A DNA stretch of 64,000 bases from Synechococcus sp. MW101C3 (lineage in GTDB: Bacteria; Cyanobacteriota; Cyanobacteriia; PCC-6307; Cyanobiaceae). The notes beneath the pieces are model-generated. The model saw only the letters and a list, made by a program, of their open reading frames with translations, was not told the origin of the DNA and ran no database searches. The position numbers were made by a program, and so were the translations under genes. The DNA is taken from assembly GCF_002252635.1 (NCBI RefSeq), contig NZ_NQKX01000010.1, forward strand, positions 80,353 to 144,352, in the 5' to 3' direction. Of this stretch, positions 39,167 to 48,670 are shown piece after piece; the first letter of the stretch is position 1, and each line of letters opens with the position of its first letter.

Positions 39167-39523
39167 ATGCCCCGAGGCCTCACCGTGCAGCTGACGCCGG
39201 CAGCCGCCGCCGAACTCGGTCGGCAGGCCGCTGTGGCCGGCACGCCGGGGCTGATGCACCTCGATCTGGTGGAGGGCACCTGCGAGCAGTGGGTGATCCG
39301 CCTGCGTCCGGGGCATCTGGCCGGCACCCCTGTGGCCCGTGCCGATGGCCTCACCCTGCATGCACCCGCCGACCAGATCGGCCAGCTGGCCGGCCTGAGC
39401 CTTGATTACCGCGGCGATCTCAGCGGTGGCGGGTTTCTGATCCGGCCGGGCGAGGGGGTGGCGTGCTGCCCGTGCGGAGCCGCCTTCAGCCGGCAAGGGC
39501 GTCGGGGTGCCACGACAAAGTAA
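39167..39523 (+). CDS. A-type iron-sulfur carrier-like protein (HesB/IscA family)
   Basis: A 118-residue protein of the A-type carrier fold. The three cluster ligands are present in modified surroundings: Cys39 (VEGTCEQW) and Cys101/Cys103 ([10 protein letters not shown]), with an extra Cys100. The start [21 protein letters not shown] fits the family's first helix. Such proteins transfer Fe-S clusters to apo-proteins. It lies 53 nt before rpsL in the same direction; a related gene is found in this position in other picocyanobacteria. Divergence from SufA/IscA leaves its client proteins unknown. Confidence 0.78.
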   Translation: MPRGLTVQLTPAAAAELGRQAAVAGTPGLMHLDLVEGTCEQWVIRLRPGHLAGTPVARADGLTLHAPADQIGQLAGLSLDYRGDLSGGGFLIRPGEGVACCPCGAAFSRQGRRGATTK

Positions 39524-39543
39524 GGTGGCGGATTGTGGAAAAC

Positions 39544-39559
39544 GGTCGGACGTCCGACC
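39544..39559 (+). promoter_or_regulatory. 16-bp perfect palindrome in the rpsL leader
   Basis: GGTCGGACGTCCGACC is fully self-complementary and ends 17 nt before the rpsL start codon. It could be a protein-binding operator or, in RNA, a compact hairpin near the ribosome-binding region of the str operon. Confidence 0.55.
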
Positions 39560-39576
39560 CATCTCTCCGGCCCTCA

Positions 39577-39951
39577 ATGCCCACGATCCAGCAGCTGATC
39601 CGCTCCGAGCGGCAACGCCTCACCCGCAAGACCAAATCCCCAGCGCTGCGGGCCTGCCCCGAGCGCCGTGGTGTGTGCACCCGCGTGTACACCTCCACGC
39701 CGAAGAAGCCCAACTCGGCGCTTCGCAAGGTGGCCCGCGTGCGGCTCACCTCCGGCTTTGAGGTCACCGCCTACATCCCCGGCATCGGCCACAACCTGCA
39801 GGAGCACTCCGTCGTGCTGATCCGCGGCGGTCGTGTCAAGGATCTGCCCGGGGTCCGCTACCACATCATCCGCGGCACCCTCGACACCTCCGGTGTGAAG
39901 GACCGCCGCCAGAGCCGCTCCAAGTACGGCGCCAAGGCTCCCAAGGCCTGA
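39577..39951 (+). CDS. rpsL: 30S ribosomal protein S12
   Basis: S12 of 124 residues, at the decoding centre and the classical streptomycin-resistance locus. The start at ATG 39577 gives [15 protein letters not shown]. The conserved loops [18 protein letters not shown] and [14 protein letters not shown] contain the usual Lys, so wild-type streptomycin sensitivity is expected at these positions. Behind it are rpsG, fusA, tuf and rpsJ. A 16-bp palindrome precedes the start. Confidence 0.97.
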   Translation: MPTIQQLIRSERQRLTRKTKSPALRACPERRGVCTRVYTSTPKKPNSALRKVARVRLTSGFEVTAYIPGIGHNLQEHSVVLIRGGRVKDLPGVRYHIIRGTLDTSGVKDRRQSRSKYGAKAPKA

Positions 39952-39997
39952 GTCCTGCCTCTTCGTTTCCCTTTCCCGCTTCCCTCTCCTCAGGTTT

Positions 39998-40468
39998 ATG
40001 TCACGCCGCAACGCTGCCGAGAAGCGCCCGGTTCTCCCCGACCCCCAGTTCAACAGCAGGCTGGCAACCATGGTTGTGGCCCGGCTGATGAAGCACGGCA
40101 AAAAGTCCACCGCACAGCGGATTCTTTCTGATGCCTTCGGGCTGATCAGCGAGCGCACCGGCGCCGACGCGCTGGAAGTGTTCGAAACCGCCGTGCGCAA
40201 TGCCACCCCCCTGGTTGAAGTGCGCGCCCGCCGCGTTGGTGGCGCCACCTACCAGGTGCCGATGGAAGTGCGGCAGGAGCGGGGCACCGCCATGGCTCTC
40301 CGCTGGCTGGTCAACTTCTCGCGCGCCCGCAACGGCCGCAGCATGGCCCAGAAGCTGGCAGGTGAACTCATGGACGCGGCCAACGAAGCCGGCAGCGCGG
40401 TGCGCAAGCGCGAGGAAACCCACAAGATGGCAGAAGCGAACAAAGCCTTCGCCCACTACCGCTACTGA
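39998..40468 (+). CDS. rpsG: 30S ribosomal protein S7
   Basis: S7 of 156 residues, the assembly nucleus of the 30S head and E-site neighbour. [18 protein letters not shown] at the start and [20 protein letters not shown] in the middle are characteristic; the tail [15 protein letters not shown] is complete. In E. coli, S7 represses the str operon in the rpsL-rpsG spacer; the spacer here is only 46 nt. fusA follows after 100 nt. Confidence 0.97.
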   Translation: MSRRNAAEKRPVLPDPQFNSRLATMVVARLMKHGKKSTAQRILSDAFGLISERTGADALEVFETAVRNATPLVEVRARRVGGATYQVPMEVRQERGTAMALRWLVNFSRARNGRSMAQKLAGELMDAANEAGSAVRKREETHKMAEANKAFAHYRY

Positions 40469-40568
40469 GTTCACCGGCTCTGCCTGGATCGCGGAATCCC
40501 GGCACACCAGAGCTAACCCTTACACTTACTCCGCATTTTTGTCGATCACCCTTCGGAGACCTCAGCTC

Positions 40569-42644
40569 GTGGCCCGCGCCTACCCCCTGGAACGCGTCAG
40601 AAATATCGGGATTGCCGCCCACATCGACGCGGGCAAAACCACCACCACCGAGCGGATTCTCTTCTACTCAGGTGTCGTCCACAAGATGGGCGAGGTGCAC
40701 GATGGCGCCGCCGTCACCGACTGGATGGAGCAGGAGCGGGAGCGCGGCATCACCATCACTGCGGCGGCCATTTCCACCAGCTGGAAGGACAACCGCATCA
40801 ATATCATCGATACCCCCGGCCACGTCGACTTCACGATTGAAGTGGAGCGGTCGATGCGGGTTCTCGACGGGGTGGTGGCTGTGTTCTGCGCCGTGGGTGG
40901 CGTCCAGCCCCAGTCCGAAACCGTGTGGCGGCAGGCCGATCGCTACAACGTGCCCCGCATCGTGTTCGTCAACAAGATGGACCGCACGGGTGCCAACTTC
41001 CTGAAGGTCTACGACCAGATCAAGGACCGCCTGAAGGCCAACGCGGCACCGATCCAGCTGCCGATCGGAGCAGAAGGAGAACTCAAGGGCATCATCGACC
41101 TGGTGCGCCAGAAGGCGATCATCTACACGAACGATCTCGGCACCGACATCCTCGAGGGAGACATCCCCGACGACATGAAGGAAGAAGCCGCACTCTGGCG
41201 CGGCAAGCTCATGGAATCGGTGGCCGAAACCGATGAGGAGCTCCTCGACAGTTACCTTGAAAACGGCGAACTCACCGACGAGCAGCTGGTCAAGGGCATT
41301 CGCGTCGGCGTGGTGAAGCACGGCCTGGTGCCGATGCTCTGCGGATCCGCCTTCAAGAACAAAGGGGTGCAACTGGTACTCGACGCAGTCGTCGACTACC
41401 TACCCGCACCGGTGGACGTTCCGCCGATCACCGGCCTGCTGCCCGATGGCACCGAGTCCAACCGTCCCTGCGACGACAATGCTCCCTTCAGTGCACTGGC
41501 CTTCAAGGTGATGGCCGACCCCTACGGCAAACTCACCTTCGTGAGGATGTACTCGGGGGTGCTGCAGAAGGGCAGCTATGTGATGAACAGCACCAAAGAC
41601 AAGAAGGAGCGGATCTCCCGCCTGATCCTGCTCAAAGCAGACGATCGCGAAGAAGTTGACGAACTGCGCGCTGGTGATCTCGGGGCCGTTCTCGGCCTCA
41701 AGGACACCACCACCGGCGACACGCTCTGCGTGGAGAGTGCGCCCATCATTCTGGAATCCCTGTTCATCCCAGAACCGGTGATCTCGGTGGCGGTGGAGCC
41801 GAAGACCAAGGGCGACATGGAGAAACTCTCCAAAGCACTGCAATCCCTCTCTGAGGAAGATCCCACCTTCCGCGTTTCCACCGACCCCGAAACGGGCCAG
41901 ACCGTGATCGCCGGCATGGGCGAGCTTCACCTGGAAATCCTGGTGGATCGCATGCTGCGGGAGTTCAAGGTGGAAGCCAACATCGGCGCTCCGCAGGTGT
42001 CTTACCGCGAAACGATCCGCGGCAAGGCCAAAGGTGAAGGCAAGTTCGCCCGCCAGACCGGCGGTAAAGGCCAGTACGGCCATGTGGTGATCGAAATGGA
42101 GCCGGGTGAGCCCGGTTCCGGCTTTGAGTTCGTCAACAAGATCGTCGGCGGCATCGTGCCGAAGGAATACATCGGTCCTGCCGAAAACGGCATGAAGGAA
42201 ACCTGCCAGTCCGGCGTGATTGCCGGTTTCCCGATGATCGATGTGAAGGTCACCATGGTGGACGGGTCCTACCACGATGTCGACTCTTCGGAGATGGCTT
42301 TCAAGATCGCTGGTTCGATGGCCTTCAAGGACGGCGTCAAGAAGTGCAATCCTGTACTCCTTGAGCCGATGATGAAGGTGGAAGTCGAAATCCCCGAGGA
42401 CTACCTCGGTTCGGTGATCGGTGACCTCTCCTCACGTCGCGGGCAGGTCGAAGGCCAGTCCATCGACAACGGACAATCCAAAGTCCAAACCAAGGTGCCC
42501 CTGGCCGAGATGTTCGGCTACGCCACCCAGCTCCGATCCATGACCCAGGGTCGGGGTATTTTCTCGATGGAGTTCAGCCATTACGAGGAAGTTCCTCGCA
42601 ATGTGGCTGAGGCCATCATCTCCAAGAATCAGGGCAATTCCTGA
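40569..42644 (+). CDS. fusA: Translation elongation factor G
   Basis: EF-G of 691 residues, the translocation GTPase. The GTG start at 40569 gives [20 protein letters not shown], the normal N-terminus; the open frame upstream reads through rpsG and is not used. G1 is [15 protein letters not shown]3 [15 protein letters not shown] and G4 [10 protein letters not shown]. Domains II-V continue with [14 protein letters not shown] and the C-terminal [13 protein letters not shown]. It lies between rpsG and tuf in the str operon. Confidence 0.97.
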   Translation: MARAYPLERVRNIGIAAHIDAGKTTTTERILFYSGVVHKMGEVHDGAAVTDWMEQERERGITITAAAISTSWKDNRINIIDTPGHVDFTIEVERSMRVLDGVVAVFCAVGGVQPQSETVWRQADRYNVPRIVFVNKMDRTGANFLKVYDQIKDRLKANAAPIQLPIGAEGELKGIIDLVRQKAIIYTNDLGTDILEGDIPDDMKEEAALWRGKLMESVAETDEELLDSYLENGELTDEQLVKGIRVGVVKHGLVPMLCGSAFKNKGVQLVLDAVVDYLPAPVDVPPITGLLPDGTESNRPCDDNAPFSALAFKVMADPYGKLTFVRMYSGVLQKGSYVMNSTKDKKERISRLILLKADDREEVDELRAGDLGAVLGLKDTTTGDTLCVESAPIILESLFIPEPVISVAVEPKTKGDMEKLSKALQSLSEEDPTFRVSTDPETGQTVIAGMGELHLEILVDRMLREFKVEANIGAPQVSYRETIRGKAKGEGKFARQTGGKGQYGHVVIEMEPGEPGSGFEFVNKIVGGIVPKEYIGPAENGMKETCQSGVIAGFPMIDVKVTMVDGSYHDVDSSEMAFKIAGSMAFKDGVKKCNPVLLEPMMKVEVEIPEDYLGSVIGDLSSRRGQVEGQSIDNGQSKVQTKVPLAEMFGYATQLRSMTQGRGIFSMEFSHYEEVPRNVAEAIISKNQGNS

Positions 42645-42683
42645 TCTCTCACCCCCAACCAACACCCCCGATTCTTTCCTTCA

Positions 42684-43913
42684 ATGGCTCGCGAGAAGTT
42701 TCAGAGGAACAAACCTCACGTCAACATCGGCACCATCGGCCACGTTGACCACGGCAAAACCACCCTCACCGCCGCCATCACCAACGTGCTGGCATCCCTT
42801 GGCCAAGCGAAAGCTCAGGCCTATGACGACATCGACGGTGCTCCTGAGGAGAAGGAACGGGGCATCACCATCAATACCGCCCACGTCGAGTACGAGACAG
42901 AAGGCCGTCACTACGCCCACGTCGACTGCCCGGGTCACGCGGACTACGTCAAGAACATGATCACGGGTGCCGCCCAGATGGACGGCGCCATCCTGGTGGT
43001 GGCCGCCACCGATGGCCCCATGGCCCAGACCAAGGAGCACATCCTGCTGGCCAAGCAGGTGGGCGTGCCCGCCCTGGTGGTGTTCCTGAACAAGAAGGAC
43101 ATGGTCGACGACGAGGAAATCCTCGAGCTCGTCGAACTGGAAATGCGTGAGCTGCTCAGCAGCTACGACTTCCCGGGTGACGACATCCCCATCGTGGCCG
43201 GCTCCGCTCTGAAGGCTCTCGAGTTCATCCAAGGGGGCGGCAAAGGCAACCGGGGTGACAACGAATGGGTCGACAAGATCCTTGACCTCATGGACGCGGT
43301 GGATGAATCCATCCCCGAACCCGAGCGCGAAATCGACAAGCCCTTCCTGATGGCTGTCGAAGACGTGTTCTCGATCACCGGTCGTGGCACCGTGGCCACT
43401 GGCCGGATCGAGCGCGGCAAGGTGAAAGTGGGCGAAACCGTTCAGATCGTCGGCATCAAGGACACCCGCGAAACCACCGTCACCGGGGTCGAGATGTTCC
43501 GCAAGCTGCTCGACGAAGGCATGGCGGGCGACAACGTCGGTCTGCTGCTGCGCGGCATTCAGAAGGAAGACATCGAACGCGGGATGGTGCTGGTCAAGCC
43601 CAACTCGATCAAGCCCCACACCAAGTTCGAAGGTGAGGTCTACGTCCTGAAGAAGGAAGAAGGCGGCCGTCACACCCCCTTCTTCGCCGGCTATCGCCCG
43701 CAGTTCTACATCCGCACCACCGACGTGACCGGCCAGATCACGGCCTTCACCGCCGACGACGGCACCAACGTGGAGATGGTGATGCCCGGTGACCGCATCA
43801 AGATGTCCGCCGAGCTGATCTGCCCAGTGGCGATTGAGCAGGGCATGCGCTTCGCCATCCGCGAAGGCGGCCGCACCATTGGTGCGGGCGTGGTGTCCAA
43901 GATCGTGGAATGA
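42684..43913 (+). CDS. tuf: Translation elongation factor Tu
   Basis: EF-Tu of 409 residues, which delivers aminoacyl-tRNA to the ribosome. G1 is [11 protein letters not shown]3 [12 protein letters not shown] and G4 NKKDMVDD. A cyanobacterial/plastid-type insertion around [17 protein letters not shown] (about residues 185-200) explains the length over 394. The start [17 protein letters not shown] is standard. It is followed by a 177-nt spacer with two palindromes and then rpsJ. Codon choice is strongly biased toward G/C-ending codons, as in the rest of the operon. Confidence 0.98.
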   Translation: MAREKFQRNKPHVNIGTIGHVDHGKTTLTAAITNVLASLGQAKAQAYDDIDGAPEEKERGITINTAHVEYETEGRHYAHVDCPGHADYVKNMITGAAQMDGAILVVAATDGPMAQTKEHILLAKQVGVPALVVFLNKKDMVDDEEILELVELEMRELLSSYDFPGDDIPIVAGSALKALEFIQGGGKGNRGDNEWVDKILDLMDAVDESIPEPEREIDKPFLMAVEDVFSITGRGTVATGRIERGKVKVGETVQIVGIKDTRETTVTGVEMFRKLLDEGMAGDNVGLLLRGIQKEDIERGMVLVKPNSIKPHTKFEGEVYVLKKEEGGRHTPFFAGYRPQFYIRTTDVTGQITAFTADDGTNVEMVMPGDRIKMSAELICPVAIEQGMRFAIREGGRTIGAGVVSKIVE

Positions 43914-43945
43914 TCCTGATCTAGGGTCTTGGCCTTGGGGGGCGT

Positions 43946-43959
43946 GCCTGCGCGCAGGC
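43946..43959 (+). repeat. 14-bp perfect palindrome in the tuf-rpsJ spacer
   Basis: GCCTGCGCGCAGGC is self-complementary and is followed by TTCTCCCCCC. It lies 32 nt after the tuf stop and could form a transcript hairpin, either stabilising the tuf 3' end or attenuating rpsJ. Confidence 0.5.
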
Positions 43960-44014
43960 TTCTCCCCCCTCGGCTTGCCCCTTCCGGCTTTCAGGCCACT
44001 CGCACCTCGGCAAT

Positions 44015-44031
44015 TCAGGCTTCAAGCCTGA
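44015..44031 (+). repeat. 8-bp-arm inverted repeat upstream of rpsJ
   Basis: TCAGGCTT and AAGCCTGA flank a single C, a near-perfect dyad 60 nt before the rpsJ start. The one-base centre makes it a better candidate for a DNA-binding dyad than for a stable RNA hairpin. Confidence 0.45.
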
Positions 44032-44090
44032 TTCATCGTTTTCTGCACCGGCAGCGTTCTTGCTGGCGGATGCCTCACCCGCATTTCCCC

Positions 44091-44411
44091 ATGTCCACCG
44101 CCATCGCTCAGCAGAAGATCCGCATCCGTCTCAAGGCGTTCGATCGCCGCATGCTGGATCTTTCCTGCGAAAAAATCATCGAAACCGCCGATCACACCGC
44201 CGCCACGGCTATCGGCCCCATCCCCCTGCCCACCAAGCGCAAGATCTACTGCGTGCTGCGCTCACCCCACGTGGACAAAGACTCCCGTGAGCACTTCGAA
44301 ACCCGCACCCACCGCCGCATCATCGACATCTACAGCCCTTCCTCGAAAACGATCGACGCGTTGATGAAGCTTGATCTCCCGAGTGGCGTCGATATCGAAG
44401 TCAAGCTCTGA
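44091..44411 (+). CDS. rpsJ: 30S ribosomal protein S10
   Basis: S10 of 106 residues, a head protein that also forms the NusB-S10 antitermination factor. The start at ATG 44091 gives [20 protein letters not shown]; the longer frame upstream runs through the palindromic spacer. The segment [27 protein letters not shown] (recognised from its ends LPTKRK and EHFETR) is typical. As in other cyanobacteria it ends the str operon instead of starting the S10 operon. A terminator follows 110 nt downstream. Confidence 0.97.
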   Translation: MSTAIAQQKIRIRLKAFDRRMLDLSCEKIIETADHTAATAIGPIPLPTKRKIYCVLRSPHVDKDSREHFETRTHRRIIDIYSPSSKTIDALMKLDLPSGVDIEVKL

Positions 44412-44758
44412 GCCGCATCGGCCCCGCCCCTGCACACGCCTGGCTGTTCGTGAATGGGTTGGCCCAGGCTGCCCCAGAATTCGCTTCCCCTTGCTGCTGC
44501 CTGCGCCCCATTGACGCCCCCGCCCGCTTCCCCGGCGGGCTTTGTTTTTTCTAGAATCGATCCTTCAGGCTGCCCGGCGCTTCAGGAGCTGCCAGGGCCG
44601 GCGCAGCCAGCGCCAGCCCTTGCCGTGTTGTTTTCTTCGAACATCGAGGCAAAACACTCCTCGCTGCTTCTTTCTGGCAAAGCACCCGGGCACCGGCCCT
44701 TTCAGGCCTTCTGCTCCCTTCCATCCGTTTTTCCAGCCCTTTCTCCACCCACCCATCC
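44412..44758. other. Terminator and promoter spacer between rpsJ and LON gene
   Basis: A 347-nt stretch without a gene. It holds the str-operon terminator (44522-44550) and, just behind its T run, TAGAAT at 44552-44557, a possible -10 for the next gene that lacks a convincing -35. The remaining ~200 nt would be a leader; nothing else was recognised in it. Confidence 0.5.
44522..44550 (+). terminator. Rho-independent terminator of the str operon
   Basis: GCCCGC (44522-44527) pairs with GCGGGC (44535-44540) around a 7-nt loop and is followed by TTTGTTTTTT. It ends the rpsL-rpsG-fusA-tuf-rpsJ unit. Confidence 0.88.
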
Positions 44759-45430
44759 GTGACTGATCTGGCCGTGAGGGAACTCCCCCTATTCCCCCTG
44801 CCGGATGTGGTGCTGTTTCCGCAGGAAGTGCTGCCGCTGCATATCTTCGAGCCCCGCTACCGCATGCTCCTGCAAACGGTCCTGCAGACAGATCGCCGCT
44901 TCGGGGTGATCCGCTGGGACCCACAGGAAAAGAAAATGGCTTCTGTGGGCTGCTGCGCGGAAATCCTCCAGTGCCAGACCCAGGAAGACGATCGCAGCAA
45001 CATCGTGACCATGGGGCAGCAGCGTTTCCGTGTGCTCGAAGTGGTGCGGGAGGCCCCGTTCCGGGTGGGCATGGTGAGCTGGATCGAAGACGCAACCGAT
45101 GAGAGCCCGGAAACTCTCAACGCCTTGGCCGGCAACGTGACCCAGGCCCTGCGGGATGTGGTCGACCTCACGGGCAAGCTTGTGGGGCGGCCGAGCAGCC
45201 TGCCCAACGATCTGCCTGACCTGCCACGGGAGCTCTCGTTCTGGATCGGTTCCCATCTGGGCGGCCCCGTGGCCGATCACCAGCAGAGCCTGCTGGAGCT
45301 CACCGACACCGGCGAGCGGCTGCGTCAGGAATTCGCCCTGCTCGACCAGACCCGCCGCCAGCTTGCGGCCCGCACGGTCCTCAAGGACACCTTCAAGGAT
45401 CTGGGTGAGCCCCCCAGGGATCCCTCCTGA
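44759..45430 (+). CDS. LON N-terminal substrate-binding domain protein
   Basis: A 223-residue stand-alone LON (PUA-like) domain protein. ELPLFPLPDVVLFPQEVLPLH begins the fold (shown in part: LPLFPLPDVVLFP) and HIFEPRYRML follows; no AAA+ or protease domain is attached. Homologues are conserved in cyanobacteria and plastids, where a role in substrate recognition or protein quality control is suspected but unproven. The start is GTG 44759. The stop overlaps the ATG of the quinone methyltransferase gene (TGATG), so they are translationally coupled. Confidence 0.85.
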   Translation: MTDLAVRELPLFPLPDVVLFPQEVLPLHIFEPRYRMLLQTVLQTDRRFGVIRWDPQEKKMASVGCCAEILQCQTQEDDRSNIVTMGQQRFRVLEVVREAPFRVGMVSWIEDATDESPETLNALAGNVTQALRDVVDLTGKLVGRPSSLPNDLPDLPRELSFWIGSHLGGPVADHQQSLLELTDTGERLRQEFALLDQTRRQLAARTVLKDTFKDLGEPPRDPS

Positions 45431-46449
45431 TGGCCGGCCTTCCCCTCCCCGCGCTGGCGGCTGTGGCTTCTGTGGCCGTGCTGGCGGGCGCCTTCGTGGT
45501 GTGGCAGCGGCGCAACCGCAGCTTCGAGAGCACTGCCACCGTGGCGGAGGCCTACGACCGCTGGACGGAAGACCGGCTGCTGGAGCGGCTGTGGGGCGAT
45601 CATGTGCACCTCGGTCACTACGGCACCCCACCGCATCGGGCCGACTTCCGTGCCGCCAAGGTGGCCTTCGTGCACGAGTTGGTGCGCTGGAGTGGCCTGG
45701 ATCAGCTGCCCCCTGGCTCCAGGCTGCTGGATGTGGGCTGCGGCATCGGTGGCAGCGCCAGGATCCTTGCCCGTGACTACGGCTTTGAAGTGCTGGGCAT
45801 CAGCATCAGCCCGGCGCAGGTGGAGCGGGCCCGTCAGCTCACCCCAGCGGGCCTCAGCTGCCGGTTTGCAGTGATGGATGCCCTTGATCTCGACCTCCCG
45901 GATGGGGCCTTTGCTGCGGTGTGGAGTGTGGAGGCAGGGCCGCACATGCCCGACAAGCAGCGCTACGCCGATGAACTGCTGCGCGTGCTGGCTCCCGGTG
46001 GGCTGCTGTCGGTGGCCGACTGGAACCGCCGCGATCCCTCCGCCGGAGCGCTCAGCGCAGTGGAGCGCTGGGTGATGCGTCAGCTCCTGGATCAGTGGGC
46101 CCACCCGGAATTCGCGAGCATCCCCTCATTTCGCCGCAACCTGGAGCTGAGCGTCCATGCCGGCGGCGCTCACACCGACACCGACGACTGGACCCGCGCC
46201 ACCCTGCCCTCCTGGATCGATTCGATCCTGGAAGGGGTTCGCCGGCCGCGCGCCGTGCTGGGGCTGGGTCCGGCCGCCGTGCTGCAGGGCATACGCGAAA
46301 CCCCCACCCTGCTGCTGATGGACTGGGCCTTTCGCCATGGCCTGATGGCGTTCGGTGTCTTCCGCTGCCGCCGCGGGCCGGACACCACGCCCGCGGCGGC
46401 CGCCCTGGCTAACCAGCAGGCGAGCGCTCCTCCTCCGCGAGATTCGTGA
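45430..46449 (+). CDS. 2-methyl-6-phytyl-benzoquinone / solanesyl-benzoquinone methyltransferase (Sll0418 type)
   Basis: A 339-residue SAM methyltransferase with an N-terminal membrane helix (about residues 5-25), then ATVAEAYDRWTEDRLLE and GDHVHLGHYG. SAM motif I is LLDVGCGIGGSARILARDYG and later motifs are VWSVEAGPHMPDK and VADWNRRDP. This layout matches cyanobacterial MPBQ/MSBQ methyltransferase, which methylates precursors of tocopherol and plastoquinone. A C-terminal Pro/Ala tail is less conserved. The gene is coupled to the LON gene by a 1-nt overlap, and its end overlaps the convergent pheA by 41 nt. Confidence 0.86.
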   Translation: MAGLPLPALAAVASVAVLAGAFVVWQRRNRSFESTATVAEAYDRWTEDRLLERLWGDHVHLGHYGTPPHRADFRAAKVAFVHELVRWSGLDQLPPGSRLLDVGCGIGGSARILARDYGFEVLGISISPAQVERARQLTPAGLSCRFAVMDALDLDLPDGAFAAVWSVEAGPHMPDKQRYADELLRVLAPGGLLSVADWNRRDPSAGALSAVERWVMRQLLDQWAHPEFASIPSFRRNLELSVHAGGAHTDTDDWTRATLPSWIDSILEGVRRPRAVLGLGPAAVLQGIRETPTLLLMDWAFRHGLMAFGVFRCRRGPDTTPAAAALANQQASAPPPRDS

Positions 46450-47263
46450 GCGGATAGGCCCCGAACAGAGCCAGGTGCTGGCACAGCCCCCTGAGCTCTT
46501 CGATCGCCTGCTGGAGCGCCTCACCGGCGGCAGGCCGCTCAAGATCCACGAAGAACAGATACTCGCCCATCTCACGTTTGGACGGCCGCGACTCGATTCG
46601 GCTCATGTTCAGCTGGCGATGCGCGAAGCAACTGAGCGCCTCCAGCAGCGCACCCGGGCTGTTGGCGTGCAACGAAAAAGCCAGGCTGCAGTGGGTGCTG
46701 CCTTCGGCGGGACCCCCCTCTTTCTGCAACAGCAGGAAGCGGGTGCAGTTGCCGATCACGTCGTTGACCGGATAGGCCAGCACCTCGAGCCCGTGCTCCT
46801 CTGCCGCCTGACGCGAGGCGATCGCTGCGCGGAAGCGGCTGCCTGCCACCAGCCGGGCGGCTTCGGCGGTGGAGCTGGTGGGCAACTGCAGGGCATCGGG
46901 CAGGTGTTCCGCCAGCCACTGGCTGCACTGGGCCAGGGCCTGGGGATGGGAGAGCACCTCGCTCACCCGGTCGATCGGACCGCTGCCCAGCAGGGCATGG
47001 CGGATCGGCAGCACCAACGCCCGGCGGATCTGCAGGTCGGAGTGCTCCCAGAGCACATCAAGGCAGGCGGTGACGCCGCCCTCCACCGAATTCTCCACCG
47101 GAACCACGGCAGCACTGCAGCCACCGTCGGCGAGGGCCTTGACCACAGCACGAATGCTGCCCTGCGGGACGAATTCCGGATCCTGGAAGCCTTCCAGGGC
47201 AGCGAACTGGCGCGCCGCCTGTTCTCCGTAGGTGCCGGCGGGTCCGAGGAAGGCGAGACGCAT
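46409..47263 (-). CDS. pheA: Prephenate dehydratase
   Basis: Prephenate to phenylpyruvate, for phenylalanine synthesis; 284 residues without a chorismate mutase domain. The start at the ATG complementary to 47261-47263 gives MRLAFLGPAGTYGEQAARQF. The catalytic segment NCTRFLLLQKEG is present, with VPVENSVEGGV near the active site. The C-terminal ACT domain with LSCFAHRQLNMSRIESRPSK is the phenylalanine feedback site. It overlaps the 3' end of the methyltransferase gene on the opposite strand and is divergent from the DUF1997-like gene across 58 nt. Confidence 0.95.
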   Translation of the reverse strand: MRLAFLGPAGTYGEQAARQFAALEGFQDPEFVPQGSIRAVVKALADGGCSAAVVPVENSVEGGVTACLDVLWEHSDLQIRRALVLPIRHALLGSGPIDRVSEVLSHPQALAQCSQWLAEHLPDALQLPTSSTAEAARLVAGSRFRAAIASRQAAEEHGLEVLAYPVNDVIGNCTRFLLLQKEGGPAEGSTHCSLAFSLHANSPGALLEALSCFAHRQLNMSRIESRPSKREMGEYLFFVDLERPAAGEALQQAIEELRGLCQHLALFGAYPLTNLAEEERSPAG

Positions 47264-47321
47264 GGGGGAAAGGGAGCGCAGACCGGTGGATAGGATCATC
47301 CTCCGCCGGCCTCCCCAGGCG

Positions 47322-47834
47322 ATGTCTCTGGCCTTCAGCGCCAGCCAGCAGCTCACCTTGCCGGTTCACGGGCAGGCCGAGCAGCTGGCCGATTACCTCG
47401 ATGACGAACAGCGGGTGATCCGGGCCTTGCTGGAACCGCGCCAGCTCACGCCGCTCAGTCCTGGCCACTACCAGTACGAAGTGAGCGGATTCAAGGTGTT
47501 TCAACTGCAGGTGCAGCCGGTGGTGCAGTTGCAGGCCCAACGGGAGCCGGGGCGGCTGGAGCTGGAAGCCCTCGATTGCCGCCTCGTGGGACTCGAAGCC
47601 GTAGACGACTTTGAGTTCACGCTCCAATCCTGGCTGGCGGTGAACGACGGCGGCCTGGAAGGCGAAGCCCTGCTGGGCGTGCGCGTGAGCCGCCCCACCG
47701 TGCTGGGGCTGATCCCGCCGCGCGTGCTGGAGGCCACCGGCCGGTCACTGCTCAGCGGCATCCTGCTGGGCATGCGCAAGCGGGTGGGGCAGAACCTGCT
47801 GAGTGATTTCAGCCAGTGGTGCGAAACCCGCTGA
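47322..47834 (+). CDS. DUF1997-like protein
   Basis: A 170-residue protein matching the pattern of DUF1997, a family of cyanobacteria and plastids of unknown function. The start at ATG 47322 gives MSLAFSASQQLTLPVHGQ. The middle has alternating hydrophobic beta-strands (YEVSGFKVFQLQVQPVVQLQ) and the C-terminal helix is VGQNLLSDFSQWCE. A lipid- or ligand-binding SRPBCC-like fold is possible but not shown. It is divergent from pheA and convergent with rnhB. Confidence 0.7.
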   Translation: MSLAFSASQQLTLPVHGQAEQLADYLDDEQRVIRALLEPRQLTPLSPGHYQYEVSGFKVFQLQVQPVVQLQAQREPGRLELEALDCRLVGLEAVDDFEFTLQSWLAVNDGGLEGEALLGVRVSRPTVLGLIPPRVLEATGRSLLSGILLGMRKRVGQNLLSDFSQWCETR

Positions 47835-47972
47835 ACCCGCTCCCGGCGGCCATGGGCTTCGCAGAGACGGCAGGCAGTACGGCAGGCAGTGGACAGTGGC
47901 CTTTTCCAGAGGCAATAGCGGTCTGCACAGAGGCGGCAGAGAGCTCACAGAAGAGGCCCGGTGGCTGATCAT

Positions 47973-48641
47973 TCAACGGAGCGGCGGCCAGTCGGTGCCG
48001 GCCAGCACCTTGCCCAGAAAGCAGGCCCGGTGCAGCGGCGTGGGCCCGAGCCTGCGCAGGGCCTGGCGATGAAAGGCCGTGCCATAGCCGGCGTGCCGCT
48101 CCAGGCCATAGCCAGGGAAGCGGCCGGCCAACCGCTGGATCAGGCCATCGCGGGCCTGCTTGGCCACCACGCTGGCCGCGGCGATCGACAGGCAGTGGCG
48201 ATCCCCTCGCACCAGGGTGATCTGTGGCCCGCTCCACAGACGCAGCGGCAGCACCCCATCGACAATCACGAGGCGGGGCGGCGCGGCCAGCCGCTGCAGC
48301 GCTCGCAGCATGGCCAGTTCGGTGGCGCAGCGGATGCCGTGATGGTCGATCTCCTCAGCCGAGGCCTGGCCGAGCGCGAACTGCGCCGCCGCCTCCACGA
48401 TCAAGGGCAGGAGCCGGCGGCGCTGCAACGGCCGCAGGGCCTTGCTGTCGGTGAGTCCGGCGGCTGCCAGAGGCGGCAGCGCGGATGCCGGCAACACCAC
48501 GGCGGCGGCGAACACCGGCCCGAACAGGCTGCCCCGCCCAACCTCATCGATCCCTGCGCAGACACCGGGATCATGCTGGGCATAGGGATCGGCTGGAAGC
48601 TGCGGCTCTGCTGTCGCTCCTTTCCCAGGGTGGGCGCCCAC
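47973..48641 (-). CDS. rnhB: Ribonuclease HII
   Basis: RNase HII of 222 residues, which cleaves RNA in RNA-DNA hybrids and at single ribonucleotides. The catalytic DEXGRG motif is [42 protein letters not shown] and a late [14 protein letters not shown] complete the family set. The GTG start at 48641 is 29 nt after the rne stop; a later start nearer [10 protein letters not shown] is possible because the first ~28 residues are not conserved. The rne-rnhB order is common in cyanobacteria and implies a shared transcript. Confidence 0.93.
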   Translation of the reverse strand: MGAHPGKGATAEPQLPADPYAQHDPGVCAGIDEVGRGSLFGPVFAAAVVLPASALPPLAAAGLTDSKALRPLQRRRLLPLIVEAAAQFALGQASAEEIDHHGIRCATELAMLRALQRLAAPPRLVIVDGVLPLRLWSGPQITLVRGDRHCLSIAAASVVAKQARDGLIQRLAGRFPGYGLERHAGYGTAFHRQALRRLGPTPLHRACFLGKVLAGTDWPPLR

Positions 48642-48670
48642 GGGCCGTGGAGAGCGGGCAGGCGCTGGGC

